The position numbers and the translations under genes were made by a program. A stretch of DNA of 64,000 nt from CAKSQF01 sp964582375 (GTDB taxonomy: Bacteria > Bacillota > Clostridia > Oscillospirales > CAG-272), in assembly GCA_964582375.1 (NCBI GenBank), contig CAZORL010000003.1:1-64000 (forward strand), in the 5' to 3' direction. A model generated the notes under the pieces. It saw nothing but the letters and a program-made list of their open reading frames with translations. It made no database searches and was not told where the DNA came from. This document shows, piece by piece, positions 1-9,000 of the stretch. Every line of letters begins with the position of its first letter. The stretch's first letter is position 1.

Positions 1-69
1 TAGCTCAGTAGGTAGAGCATTTGACTTTTAATCAAAGGGTCTGGAGTTCGAATCTCCACAGGAGCACCA
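1..69 (+). tRNA. tRNA-Lys(UUU), 5' end cut off by the window
   Basis: The D arm, anticodon arm, T arm and a genome-encoded CCA (67-69) are readable. The anticodon stem pairs 20-24 with 32-36 around the loop CTTTTAA, giving anticodon TTT at 27-29, which reads lysine AAA/AAG codons. The 3' acceptor strand AGGAGCA is present, but the first seven acceptor bases lie before the window, so the gene is complete only in the genome. It is followed at once by a terminator hairpin, so it is probably the last gene of its transcript. Confidence 0.95.
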
Positions 70-70
70 C

Positions 71-101
71 AAAAAAGCACTTCTTCGGAAGTGCTTTTTT
101 T
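71..101. terminator. Bidirectional terminator between tRNA-Lys and nadK
   Basis: The perfect stem AAAAAAGCACTTC / GAAGTGCTTTTTT closes a TTCG tetraloop. The T run on one strand and the A run on the other let it end the tRNA transcript (+) and the convergent nadK transcript (-). Confidence 0.9.
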
Positions 102-115
102 GGCAAATAAAGAGA

Positions 116-985
116 TCATTGTCGGTTCTCGGATCTGTCTTTGAACATTTTTTCTCTGAGCGTATCGTAAAAGTCGTATTTTTCGGTTCTGATCAAAGGA
201 AAATCGATATCTGATATCGATATATCTACCCTACACCCTGCCTCGAGCGGAATGTTGTCTACGCCGTCCGCAGAAAAGATCGGCATCGTCTCATTGTCGG
301 GTATACTCGGTATGAATGAGAGTCGATCGTCTCTCATTAAAACGATCGAACGAGAAAAAATCCCGTGCGGACAGATCGGAGTCATTATGATGTTCTTGGC
401 AATCGGGTTCACAAGCGGACCGCCTGCCGAAAAATTGTACGCCGTTGATCCCGATGGTGTGCACGCGATTATGCCGTCCGCAAGAAATGTGTCCATATAA
501 GTGTTGTTTATGTAGGTCTTTATCGACAGCATACCGCCCGGAACGCCTCTGTGTATCGTAAAATCGTTAAAGGCGTGAAATCTTGCGCATTCTCCGCTTG
601 AATATGTTATCCTTCCGTCAAGAACGGCACGATGTTCGACAAAAAAATCTCCACTAAGTATTCTTTCGAGAATATCGTCAAGTTCATATGCACCCGTTTG
701 AGCTAAATATCCGAGCCTTCCGAGGTTGACACCGAGTATCGGAGTGTCTGTTCCCGCAAGTGCATGTGCGGCGGAAAGAATCGTCCCGTCGCCTCCGAAC
801 ACGATCGCAAGGTCGTATGACATCTCGCTCTCTTGTCTTTCGATGTTGCCGATATTCAAAATACGAAGCGCATCTTCGGGTGCGTATATGTTCATTTTTT
901 TGGAGATAAGGAAGGGAACGACCCTTTTGGCACTCTCTATCGCCGCACTCTTACCCGTGTTTGGCATAATGCAAATGTTTTTCAT
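116..985 (-). CDS. nadK: NAD kinase
   Basis: This cytoplasmic enzyme phosphorylates NAD to NADP using ATP or polyphosphate. The 289-residue length is normal for the family. The diacylglycerol-kinase-fold signature GGDGT is at about residues 64-68 and the NAD-site motif TPSGSTAY at about 175-182. The usual Asn-Glu pair of the family reads Asn-Asp here (about 140-141, HAFNDFTIHRG), a conservative change. The ATG at 985 follows a GGAGG Shine-Dalgarno five bases upstream. It is transcribed alone on the minus strand from a strong promoter at 1025-1053 and converges on the tRNA terminator. The assignment is secure; the effect of Glu to Asp is not known. Confidence 0.95.
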   Translation of the reverse strand: MKNICIMPNTGKSAAIESAKRVVPFLISKKMNIYAPEDALRILNIGNIERQESEMSYDLAIVFGGDGTILSAAHALAGTDTPILGVNLGRLGYLAQTGAYELDDILERILSGDFFVEHRAVLDGRITYSSGECARFHAFNDFTIHRGVPGGMLSIKTYINNTYMDTFLADGIIACTPSGSTAYNFSAGGPLVNPIAKNIIMTPICPHGIFSRSIVLMRDDRLSFIPSIPDNETMPIFSADGVDNIPLEAGCRVDISISDIDFPLIRTEKYDFYDTLREKMFKDRSENRQ

Positions 986-1024
986 ACACGCCTCCGATTT
1001 TTGACTGTTTGTTTCATTGTCTAT

Positions 1025-1053
1025 ATTTTAGTCGTTTTTATTCGATTTGTCAA
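1025..1053 (-). promoter_or_regulatory. Sigma-A promoter of nadK
   Basis: On the minus strand TTGACA (1048-1053) and TAAAAT (1025-1030) are separated by 17 bases. The predicted start lies about 33 bases before the nadK ATG. Confidence 0.8.
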
Positions 1054-1201
1054 TAGATTTGCGAACTATATTTGAAAAATTTTGAAAAAATGATTTTTTT
1101 GCGGATGGTCGTTATATCATCCTTGATTTGGCAACAATGGAAATATCATGTGTATTCGTAATTTTTGTTGATCATATTTTGTAAACTTTGAGAAAATTCT
1201 C

Positions 1202-1230
1202 TTGACTTTTTTTTAACTTCATAGTATACT
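1202..1230 (+). promoter_or_regulatory. Sigma-A promoter of the secreted C39-like protein
   Basis: TTGACT (1202-1207) and TATACT (1225-1230) are spaced by 17 bases. The 986-1289 gap between the divergent genes otherwise holds only the nadK promoter and AT-rich sequence; no structured leader was seen. Confidence 0.8.
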
Positions 1231-1289
1231 TATCCTGATGTTGAACTCGGCACTAATGAGTAATTTCATATGCGGAAGAAAGGTTTATT

Positions 1290-3914
1290 ATGTCTGTTTT
1301 TCAAAAAAGATCGGTAATGTTCAGATCTGCCTGTACTCTGATGGCACTTTGTCTCTGCATTGTGTCCTTGCCTTTTTTTGCTTTTGCCCTCGATGAGGAT
1401 GATACCGACTCTGTACCCGAATATGTTGAATGGAGCCAGTCGGACAGCAGATGGGGGAATAAAAAGATCTCGAAAAAGACAATGGCAAGCGTTGGATGCC
1501 TGGTTACCGCACTTGCAAAACTGATGGTTCATTCGGGACAGCGCGACCCTGCCGTTTTCGATCCGGGAGTCTGTCTTGATGAACTCAAGTCCTGCGGAAT
1601 TTTCAAAGGCAGTGATGCCATGTATATGGGACTTCTCGATACCGATTATTTCCCTACATACGCCCCCGAACTTACAAAGGTCATAAATTCGGGAAAGTTT
1701 TCGAGCGCATGGAGCGAGGATGAGGCGGCAGAGGAAATATCCGAGTTTATCGAAAACGGCTATTATGTTATAGTAATGTCAAATACCACTCGCGGCACGA
1801 CCCATTGGATGTGCGTTGACAATGTCAGAAACGGCAAGCTTTATGTAATGGATAACAACGGCATATCAGATCTGTACGCGAGATCCGAGTATATGGGCGT
1901 GTCGCGTTATATGCTCGTTAAATATTCGGGAAACAAAGAATACCCTGCATACAGCGGCAGTACAAAGCCGTCCGAGCCGTCGGAGGAGATACCCAAACCG
2001 GCAGAGGTCTATTCCGCACCGTCAGAACTTCGTGTTCGCAAAGAGCCAAGCCTTTCGGCTACTACCATGCGCTATCTTGATCTCGGTGAGCTTATCACAA
2101 TCGACAAAGTGACGGTTGCCGACGAATACACATGGGGACATTTGACGAGCGGCGGTTGGTGCGCAATATCCATATGCACATATGTCAGCGGCTCGATCTA
2201 TTTTATCACATATGACGTCGGATCGGCGACATTTGATATCTCATGGCAGGAAAAACCATTCGGTGCGACTGCCGCGATAACCGACCTTGTTCCGACGCTT
2301 GACGGATATACATTCGTCGGCTGGTCTACAGGTAAAAGCGCTGTTGAGGCGGAATATCTGCCCGGGGATACTATAACGGTCAGCGGAGATGTTACACTCT
2401 ATCCGGTATGGAAAAGCGGTGATTCCGAGCCAACGCTTACCCCTCTGCCCGATCGTGTCGAGCGATATGTCACGCCATCGGGACTTCGCGTTCGATCTCT
2501 TCCGACCCTCTCATCCGAGAGTGATGTTTTGTCCTACAGATCGATGGGTGATATTGTTTCGATCGATAAAGTGACCGTGTGTGATAATTACACATGGGGA
2601 CATCTAACAGATGACAGCGGATGGGTGGCAATATCTCTTTGCTCTTATCTCGACGGCTCGCTGTACTTTACCTTCTACGAGGGCGGGCTGACACCTCACT
2701 TTCAGCAAAATCCGTCTTCTTGCGGCATAACGGTCAGATCTGATGCTCCGAAGCTTGCGGGCAAGAATTTCCTCGGATGGTCTACTGTGGAAAATAGTTC
2801 GAGCGTTGAATATACGGCGGGTGACACGATAAAGAAAGACTCGGATTTCACGCTCTATCCCGTCTGGCAGGACGGATGCGATCATGTCTTTGACGAAAAA
2901 ACCGTCGCACCGTCGGATGATGACTGCGGATATCTTCTTCGCACATGTTCACTCTGCGGCAAGATCGAAAAGAACGATCTCGTTGATTCTCTGGGTAATC
3001 TGTCGGTCGAAAACGGCAAGATCGTCTATCGGCTGATGCTTGCCAAGACTGCCGTTTCCGCCGACTCATTGTCATCGGTGATCATAAACGGCAACGTTGT
3101 TTCTTCCGATCTTACAAAGATCGATCTTGCCGAAGAAGACGGTGTGACCGAGATAGTTGTAACCGTACTCGGAAAGAATGTTCCGAAAGGCGATAATATC
3201 ACGCTTTCGCTGATCGTCGGCTCGGATGAATACACAAAATCGATCGTGTCGGACAAGACGCTCTTTGGTTACGACAGTGCCGTTGTGTCCGCATATAAGG
3301 ATCTTTGCAATATTACGCTCATCTCCGATGCTTTGTCGGATGTTGTTCACCTTGGCGACACTTTGATGGCGATTGACGAAGAGGGTAATGAATACAGCTT
3401 TGAGATCCTGCTTGCGGCTGGGAACGAATATGTTCTTTCATGCCAAAACTTCGATGGCGGCGATACTCTCTCGTTCGGTGAATGCGGCTTTGCGGTGTTT
3501 GCGAGTAATGCCGAAGAAAATGTTAAAAAGCTTTCCTGCCCGTCAGATCAGTATTTTGTACCTTACTATCAGGAAAGACAGGCAGATGACGACGCCGCAA
3601 TGAAGGATCTGCGCTTTGTCTTTGTCGGAAATTACGAAAAGCTCCGTTTGATCGACGCGGCGGACGTCGAAATAGTATTCACCAAAAACAGTACCACCGT
3701 TCGCAAGGTAAGCGGCACACTCGGAGGAGCGGGCAGCGATTACATGCTCTTTACCGCACTTACGGCTGTCGGCGATATATATGTTGCGGATGAAGGATAT
3801 GCTGTCTTCGGTCAGGAGATCTTAAACGTTCCGCTTGATGCGTTTGACAGCTTCACGATCCGCATAACAGACAAACTCACGGGAGCGGTGCTTCTCAGTT
3901 GCTCCCTCGGTTAA
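1290..3914 (+). CDS. Secreted C39-like peptidase with SH3 and InlB-type repeats
   Basis: The 874-residue protein has a signal peptide (basic start, hydrophobic core about 12-33). A C39_2-type papain-fold domain follows, with a likely nucleophile Cys in SVGCLVTALAKLM (about C70), a His in THWMCVDN (about H172) and a polar third residue in the following VMDNNG. Next come two copies of an SH3b domain (LRVRKEPSLS..., LRVRSLPTLS...), each followed by an InlB/Listeria-Bacteroides-like repeat ending in GWST...TLYPVW. The C-terminal 350 residues are unassigned beta-rich sequence. The SH3 units suggest binding to peptidoglycan or another cell-wall ligand. No LPXTG signal is visible. The ATG is preceded by AGAAAGG. 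Fold assignment is good; substrate and proteolytic activity are inferred. Confidence 0.75.
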   Translation: MSVFQKRSVMFRSACTLMALCLCIVSLPFFAFALDEDDTDSVPEYVEWSQSDSRWGNKKISKKTMASVGCLVTALAKLMVHSGQRDPAVFDPGVCLDELKSCGIFKGSDAMYMGLLDTDYFPTYAPELTKVINSGKFSSAWSEDEAAEEISEFIENGYYVIVMSNTTRGTTHWMCVDNVRNGKLYVMDNNGISDLYARSEYMGVSRYMLVKYSGNKEYPAYSGSTKPSEPSEEIPKPAEVYSAPSELRVRKEPSLSATTMRYLDLGELITIDKVTVADEYTWGHLTSGGWCAISICTYVSGSIYFITYDVGSATFDISWQEKPFGATAAITDLVPTLDGYTFVGWSTGKSAVEAEYLPGDTITVSGDVTLYPVWKSGDSEPTLTPLPDRVERYVTPSGLRVRSLPTLSSESDVLSYRSMGDIVSIDKVTVCDNYTWGHLTDDSGWVAISLCSYLDGSLYFTFYEGGLTPHFQQNPSSCGITVRSDAPKLAGKNFLGWSTVENSSSVEYTAGDTIKKDSDFTLYPVWQDGCDHVFDEKTVAPSDDDCGYLLRTCSLCGKIEKNDLVDSLGNLSVENGKIVYRLMLAKTAVSADSLSSVIINGNVVSSDLTKIDLAEEDGVTEIVVTVLGKNVPKGDNITLSLIVGSDEYTKSIVSDKTLFGYDSAVVSAYKDLCNITLISDALSDVVHLGDTLMAIDEEGNEYSFEILLAAGNEYVLSCQNFDGGDTLSFGECGFAVFASNAEENVKKLSCPSDQYFVPYYQERQADDDAAMKDLRFVFVGNYEKLRLIDAADVEIVFTKNSTTVRKVSGTLGGAGSDYMLFTALTAVGDIYVADEGYAVFGQEILNVPLDAFDSFTIRITDKLTGAVLLSCSLG

Positions 3915-3923
3915 GAAAATCCC

Positions 3924-3955
3924 AAGCGGCAGAACGTTTGATCGTTTTGCCGCTT
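3924..3955 (+). terminator. Hairpin after the C39-like gene
   Basis: AAGCGGCAGAACG pairs with CGTTTTGCCGCTT (one mismatch) around a 6-base loop. The T tract is short, so read-through into the next operon is possible; no clear promoter was found for that operon. Confidence 0.6.
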
Positions 3956-3985
3956 TCAAAAATATCAGAAAAGGTCAGATCACTT

Positions 3986-5017
3986 ATGAAAATAATACAT
4001 ACAGCCGATCTTCATATTGACAGCCCGATAAAAGGACCGTCTGCCGAGCATTCGAGAGAGAGACGGCAGGAAATACTTCATACATTCGGAACGATATGTC
4101 AAAGGGCGCGCGACAACTCGGTCGATGCCGTTCTTATCTCGGGCGATCTTTTTGACAAAAGTACCGTCGGAAAATCATCGCTTCAGTATGTTATTGCATG
4201 TATAAAGAGAACCGCCCCGGTCGTTTTTTTGTATCTGCGTGGAAACCACGACGAAAAAGACGCGTTTGACGGTTTTGAACTTCCGGACAACCTTGTTATC
4301 CTGTCGGACGGGAAGTGTCCTGTCGATTTTTCGGACGATGTGGTGGTTTACTCGTTTGAAAGCCACGACTCTCTTGCAGCATGCCCGCCGCTTGATGAGA
4401 AAAAGTTCAATATCGTTATGTATCACGGCGACCTTAATCCGATCACCACGGATATATCGAATAAAAACATCGATTATCTCGCTCTCGGACATTACCACGG
4501 ACGCGACTTTGGCAGTATAGACCGTCGAGGGATATGGCTTTATCCCGGATGCCCGAACGGAAGAGGATATGACGAGTGCGGAGAAAAGAGTGTCGAGCTT
4601 CTTGAAATAAGCGATCATGTGTTAAGTCATATGCCGATCATGACATTTGATCGCCTGTACCATGATATTCATGTATCCACCGATAACATCGCATCAAATT
4701 TTGAGCTGTCCGAAGTACTTGTGACAAAGCTTGCCGATGTGCCTTGCGATGACTGCGTCAGAGTTGAATTTGAGGGCAAAGCAGACAGCATGATATCGCC
4801 GTTTTCGCCGCTTGTGCGTGAAGTGCTTTCCGATTTTTTTGATTTCAAGATAGTTGACAGCACAAGAGTTTCCATATCTGACACCGAGATAAGCTCTCTT
4901 TCGCTGAGAGGAAAGTTCGTCGAGCTGATAAGGGAGAGCGATGCTGCTGACTCGGTCAAGGAGCTTGCGATAAAATATGCGTTTGCCGCACTTTCGGGAG
5001 AGGAGATGCCGAGATGA
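3986..5017 (+). CDS. SbcD/MRE11-like metallophosphoesterase (YhaO type)
   Basis: The protein is about 343 residues. It carries the calcineurin-like phosphoesterase motifs in order: HTADLHID, SGDLFD, GNHDE, YHGD and GHYH, which hold two metal ions (usually Mn). Such proteins are DNA exo/endonucleases acting with an SMC-like ATPase. The start is taken as the ATG at 3986, preceded by AAAGGTC, because the upstream extension lies in the terminator region. The stop overlaps the next start (ATGA), so the two genes are translationally coupled. The pairing with a membrane-inserted SMC-like ATPase matches the Bacillus yhaO-yhaN pair rather than classical sbcDC. A role in DNA end processing is inferred from the family. 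Confidence 0.85.
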   Translation: MKIIHTADLHIDSPIKGPSAEHSRERRQEILHTFGTICQRARDNSVDAVLISGDLFDKSTVGKSSLQYVIACIKRTAPVVFLYLRGNHDEKDAFDGFELPDNLVILSDGKCPVDFSDDVVVYSFESHDSLAACPPLDEKKFNIVMYHGDLNPITTDISNKNIDYLALGHYHGRDFGSIDRRGIWLYPGCPNGRGYDECGEKSVELLEISDHVLSHMPIMTFDRLYHDIHVSTDNIASNFELSEVLVTKLADVPCDDCVRVEFEGKADSMISPFSPLVREVLSDFFDFKIVDSTRVSISDTEISSLSLRGKFVELIRESDAADSVKELAIKYAFAALSGEEMPR

Positions 5018-7356
5018 GACTTATAAGTTGCCATATCGAGAGTTTCGGTAAACTCGTTGACACGGATCTTTCGTTTGACGGCGATTTTTGTCCTGTTCGT
5101 GCCGATAACGGAAGCGGTAAAACAACATTTGCGGCTTTCGTGAAGGCAATGCTTTACGGTTTACCGTCAAACAGAGTTAAGGACAGCAGCAGAAAAAAAT
5201 ATACGCCGTGGTCGGCAGGAAAAAAGCCGTTTGGTGGGACGCTGATATTCGAAGACGGCGGCAAACAATATCGACTTGAGCGTGTTTTTTCAACGTCAAA
5301 GGAGACATCCGACGAATGTCGCCTATTCCTGAACACAACTCACGAGGAGATTGACTGTCCCGAATCGGTGGGCGAGCATTTTCTCGGTGTTGATGAGCCG
5401 ACATTCGAGCGTTCTCTCCTTCTTGTCGGATCTCCATATATTCATACGAAGGGCGTTAAAGCCGACAACGGATCTATCATAAAAAAGCTGAGCGGTATCC
5501 TTTCAGCAGAGGATGATGCCGAGAGGCTTGCACACGCGCTCGAGTGCCTGACCGATAAGAAAAAGAGCTATAAAGCTTTAAGAGGTGACGGCGGAACGCT
5601 TAATCAGCTATCGCTCGAACGTGATGAATGCATGTCAAAACTCGCACGGCTTGACCGATTGTCACAGACTCTTTCGCAAAATAGTGAGAGGATATCCAAA
5701 CTCTCAAATGAAGAGATCGAGACCAAGAAGAGGCTTGCCGAATATGACGCTGAGTACACGCGCGCCATCGACGCCGACAGCATGAGAGAAAAACTCCTCA
5801 AAAAAAATCGAGCCTTGTCGGAATATGAAAATGTAAAAAAAGAGTGTGATGAGTTGTCGTCACTTTTTATCGGTGAACTTCCGAGCAAAGAGGATATCGA
5901 GAGAGCACGAACGATCAGCGTAAAACTCGACTCTTTGGAGAAGGACGCAAAAACATTCGATTTTTCTTCCGAAAAAGAAGCTCGACTCTCCTATCTTTCG
6001 TCGCTTGATGCTTTGGATGAGGACATTTCAAAACTTGGCAATATCGCAACCGCTCAAAGGGAGTTCGAACGCGATATCGAGCGACTTTCATCCGATCCTG
6101 TGTACATATCACTTTCTCAAAAATACTCGGACGGTAAAGGATCTGCAATAACCGCAAAAAAACCGTCGATCGGTTGGCAGCTTGCTCTCTCGGCACTTAT
6201 TTTAATGATTGGCGCGGTACTTGCGTTTTTTGCCCCAATGGTCGGTTTAGCGATCGTTCTTGTTTCAATGATCTTGGCAGGTGTTTTTGCCTTTCTCTAT
6301 CTTAAGAAGATGTCCGAGTACCGAGATGAGATGTCAATTTCCGAACGCGAGCATTCGGAATATCTGCTAAAAAGTGCCGAAATCAACAAGTTTTCGACCA
6401 AAAGATCCGAGCTTGAAAACGGCTGCTTGTCAATTTGCGCAAAATACAAGGTCGGATCGCTTGAAGAGCTTTCCGCACTGGTCGGCGAGCGAGATACGCT
6501 CTTTGCCGAAAAGGAATCGAAGAGGGCAAGACTTGCCGACATCCACAATGAGTCTGTCGCTCTTCGCGCAAGACTTGAAGATTTTCTTTCGGTAACCGCC
6601 GCGATCGGTAATAATTATCAAGAAAAGCTCTCCTTCTTGACCGACCGCATATCCGAGCTTAGGTATTCGCGCACAAAACTCGATCTGGCAAAAAAGGCAC
6701 TTTCCGAGTTTGATGATTTTGTCATAAGCGAGGAAGATTTGAACGAAATGCGAACGCAGAGCGAGGTTAGGTGCGACATCGATGCGTGCAGAGCCGAGTG
6801 CGAGCGTATCGCGGCAGAGCTTAATGCCGCAAAAAATGAACGATCCATGCTTGAGGCTGAGATAGATAAAGCACCCGAGCTTGAAGAAGAACTTGCCGCG
6901 ATATCCGAAAAGATCGTTGTCTCAACAAAAAATTATGAGGCGATCGAGCTTGCGATAAAATATCTCCAAAAGGCGGCCAAAGAACTTGAAGAAGGTTATC
7001 TTCCAAAAATGCAGACGGCTTTTGACGGCTATTTTGAAATGTTCAAGCAGGACAGTGCCCCTGACTGCTTTGTCGGGCGAGATCTTGCCGTCTCGTACAG
7101 TGAGGCGGGAAAGACGAGAGATCTGTCGAGCGAGAGCAGTGGTCTTCGTGATGTCATAGAACTTTGCGCAAGGCTCTCCCTTGCCGATGCACTCTTCGAG
7201 GGAAAGCGAGCATTTGTTTTGATGGACGATCCCTTTGTAAATCTCGACGATAAAAATATAAGCTCCGCCATCCGCACCTTGTCAAGTTGCTCGCAAAGAT
7301 TTCAGATCATATACATGACATGCAGTACCTCGAGGATGCCGACAGATAATATTTGA
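5014..7356 (+). CDS. SMC/Rad50-like ATPase with internal membrane segments (YhaN type)
   Basis: The 780-residue protein has an N-terminal Walker A (DNGSGKTT, about 31-38) and a C-terminal Walker B (LMDDPFVNLDD, about 735-745), with long coiled coils between. This is the bipartite ABC head and arms of SMC/Rad50 proteins. At about residues 386-430 in the middle of the coil lie two adjacent hydrophobic helices, so the hinge end is probably anchored in the membrane where Rad50 would have a zinc hook. No CxxC hook is visible. It is coupled by an ATGA overlap to the phosphoesterase gene, with which it should form a nuclease-ATPase complex. Function is inferred from the YhaN family. Confidence 0.8.
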   Translation: MRLISCHIESFGKLVDTDLSFDGDFCPVRADNGSGKTTFAAFVKAMLYGLPSNRVKDSSRKKYTPWSAGKKPFGGTLIFEDGGKQYRLERVFSTSKETSDECRLFLNTTHEEIDCPESVGEHFLGVDEPTFERSLLLVGSPYIHTKGVKADNGSIIKKLSGILSAEDDAERLAHALECLTDKKKSYKALRGDGGTLNQLSLERDECMSKLARLDRLSQTLSQNSERISKLSNEEIETKKRLAEYDAEYTRAIDADSMREKLLKKNRALSEYENVKKECDELSSLFIGELPSKEDIERARTISVKLDSLEKDAKTFDFSSEKEARLSYLSSLDALDEDISKLGNIATAQREFERDIERLSSDPVYISLSQKYSDGKGSAITAKKPSIGWQLALSALILMIGAVLAFFAPMVGLAIVLVSMILAGVFAFLYLKKMSEYRDEMSISEREHSEYLLKSAEINKFSTKRSELENGCLSICAKYKVGSLEELSALVGERDTLFAEKESKRARLADIHNESVALRARLEDFLSVTAAIGNNYQEKLSFLTDRISELRYSRTKLDLAKKALSEFDDFVISEEDLNEMRTQSEVRCDIDACRAECERIAAELNAAKNERSMLEAEIDKAPELEEELAAISEKIVVSTKNYEAIELAIKYLQKAAKELEEGYLPKMQTAFDGYFEMFKQDSAPDCFVGRDLAVSYSEAGKTRDLSSESSGLRDVIELCARLSLADALFEGKRAFVLMDDPFVNLDDKNISSAIRTLSSCSQRFQIIYMTCSTSRMPTDNI

Positions 7357-7396
7357 AATTTTGTGCAAATTTCATGCAAAGATTTTCAAAAAGGGC

Positions 7397-7425
7397 TTGT
7401 AAAAAACAAAAAAATATGGTAGAAT
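7397..7425 (+). promoter_or_regulatory. Sigma-A promoter of ackA
   Basis: TTGTAA (7397-7402) and TAGAAT (7420-7425) are spaced by 17 bases. The leader contains a small hairpin, ATCGAG (7445-7450) with CTCGAT (7457-7462), of unknown role. Only a weak AT-rich hairpin (7355-7373) separates this from the upstream gene. Confidence 0.7.
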
Positions 7426-7500
7426 AGAGGCAAATATCAAGTGTATCGAGAAATGGCTCGATGCCGTACATATATTCTAAACAGGAGTAGGTAATTATTT

Positions 7501-8742
7501 ATGAAAATTCTCGTTATCAATGCAGGCAGCTCATCGCTTAAATATCAGCTTTTTGATATGCCTGCCGCAAAGGTTCTCGCTAAAGGCATGGCTGACTGCA
7601 TCGGTATGGATGCGGAAGGTCTTGCGAAGGTTGGCAAACCCAACTTCAAACATACTCTCCCCGGAAATACGCCCTACACAGAGACGAAGCCTTTTGCCAA
7701 TCACGCAGAGGCAATCAGAAAGGTCGTTGACTGCCTGATCGACCCCGAGCTTGGCGTTATCTCGTCCATGTCCGAGATCGATGCCGTTGGACACAGAGTC
7801 CTGCACGGCGGCGACAAGTTTACATCATCGGTCCTTGTTGACGGTATGAATGGTGCTGTTGTTAAGGCGATCACCGATTGCATCCCGCTCGGACCTCTCC
7901 ACAACCCCCACAATCTGACAGGCATCCGTGCGTGTGCCGAGATCATGGGCGAGGATCTTCCTCAGGTTGCGGTGTTTGATACAGCCTTCCATCAGACGAT
8001 GCCCGATTTTGCTTATACTTATGCAATTCCTCATGAATATGCCGAAAAATACGGTATCCGTCGTTACGGCTTCCACGGTACATCGCATCGCTATATCACA
8101 TTGAAGGTTGCCGAAATGCTCGGCAAGAAACCCGAAGAGCTTAATGTCGTGACATGCCATCTCGGCAACGGATCGTCGATTTCAGCTGTCAAGGGCGGAA
8201 AGTGCTTTGATACAACCATGGGTCTTACCCCGCTTGAGGGAATTATGATGGGTACTCGCTGCGGCTCGATCGACCCTGCGATCGTTCCGCTTCTCATGAA
8301 AAACGAAAACCTCACCCCCGATGAGATCGATACGATCATGAATAAAAAGTCGGGAATCCTCGGTGTTACGGGCGTAACATCCGATAACCGTTGGATCGAA
8401 CAGCACGCAAAGGACGGCGATCCCAAGGCGGTGCTCGTCGAGAATATGCTTTGCCATCAGCTTACAAAATATATCGGAGGCTTTGCGGCATCCATGGGCA
8501 GACTCGATGTGATCGCTTTTGCCGGCGGAATCGGTGAAAACAATCCCCAGTATCGTCGTCGCGTTGCTGAAAAGCTTGCGTTTATGGGCGTTGCGATCGA
8601 TGAGGAAAAGAACCTTGCCGCAGTTCACGGCGGAGAGGGCGATATTTCGACTGATGACGCATCCGTGCGCATGCTCGTCGTTGCTACCGATGAGGAGCTT
8701 ATGATCGCCAAGGATACGTTCGATATAGTCAGCGCACACTGA
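7501..8742 (+). CDS. ackA: Acetate kinase
   Basis: It interconverts acetyl phosphate plus ADP with acetate plus ATP, the energy-yielding step of fermentative acetate formation. The 413 residues (usual about 400) start with the signature VINAGSSSLKYQ and include VAVFDTAFHQTMP, RYGFHGTSHRY, HLGNGSS and the glycine-rich FAGGIGENN of the actin-like kinase fold. The ATG follows AGGAGTAGG. It is a single-gene unit between its own promoter and a strong terminator. The usual partner pta is not next to it in this window. Confidence 0.97.
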   Translation: MKILVINAGSSSLKYQLFDMPAAKVLAKGMADCIGMDAEGLAKVGKPNFKHTLPGNTPYTETKPFANHAEAIRKVVDCLIDPELGVISSMSEIDAVGHRVLHGGDKFTSSVLVDGMNGAVVKAITDCIPLGPLHNPHNLTGIRACAEIMGEDLPQVAVFDTAFHQTMPDFAYTYAIPHEYAEKYGIRRYGFHGTSHRYITLKVAEMLGKKPEELNVVTCHLGNGSSISAVKGGKCFDTTMGLTPLEGIMMGTRCGSIDPAIVPLLMKNENLTPDEIDTIMNKKSGILGVTGVTSDNRWIEQHAKDGDPKAVLVENMLCHQLTKYIGGFAASMGRLDVIAFAGGIGENNPQYRRRVAEKLAFMGVAIDEEKNLAAVHGGEGDISTDDASVRMLVVATDEELMIAKDTFDIVSAH

Positions 8743-8759
8743 ACCTATCGGTGAAATTC

Positions 8760-8803
8760 AGCAGTCACGTTTTCTCATGATGTGACTGCTCTTTTTCATT
8801 TTT
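8760..8803 (+). terminator. Terminator of ackA
   Basis: AGCAGTCAC (8760-8768) pairs with GTGACTGCT (8782-8790), followed by a C and a T-rich tract. Confidence 0.9.
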
Positions 8804-8839
8804 TTACAATCTATACACACATCCGTTATCAAAATGTTG

Positions 8840-8845
8840 TATAAT
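8840..8845 (+). promoter_or_regulatory. Possible -10 element upstream of the 9001-13317 genes
   Basis: TATAAT stands at 8840-8845, after the ackA terminator and before the next gene. No convincing -35 hexamer lies 16-18 bases upstream, so this is a partial match only. Confidence 0.35.
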
Positions 8846-9000
8846 GGGATGCAACCGCAGATCGCTTTTTGAGACCGAACTTTTTTCGATCGGTTGTCAC
8901 GGATTACTCTTTTGATGCGTCTTTTATCAAAGGAGAGGTCTCCCTGTATCAATATAGAAAGGATTTTTGTGCACGTGCGCAAAATGCCGGTAACGGATAT

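Noticed and set aside
627..640. 0A-box-like TTCGACA inside nadK
   Set aside because: It lies in the middle of a coding region away from any promoter; a 7-base match is expected by chance.
8182..8739. Minus-strand frame inside ackA
   Set aside because: Shadow of a highly conserved gene; its composition is not protein-like.
8960..8977. GTG codons after AGAAAGGATTTTT as start of the 9001 gene
   Set aside because: Neither GTG is in the reading frame of the anchored protein.
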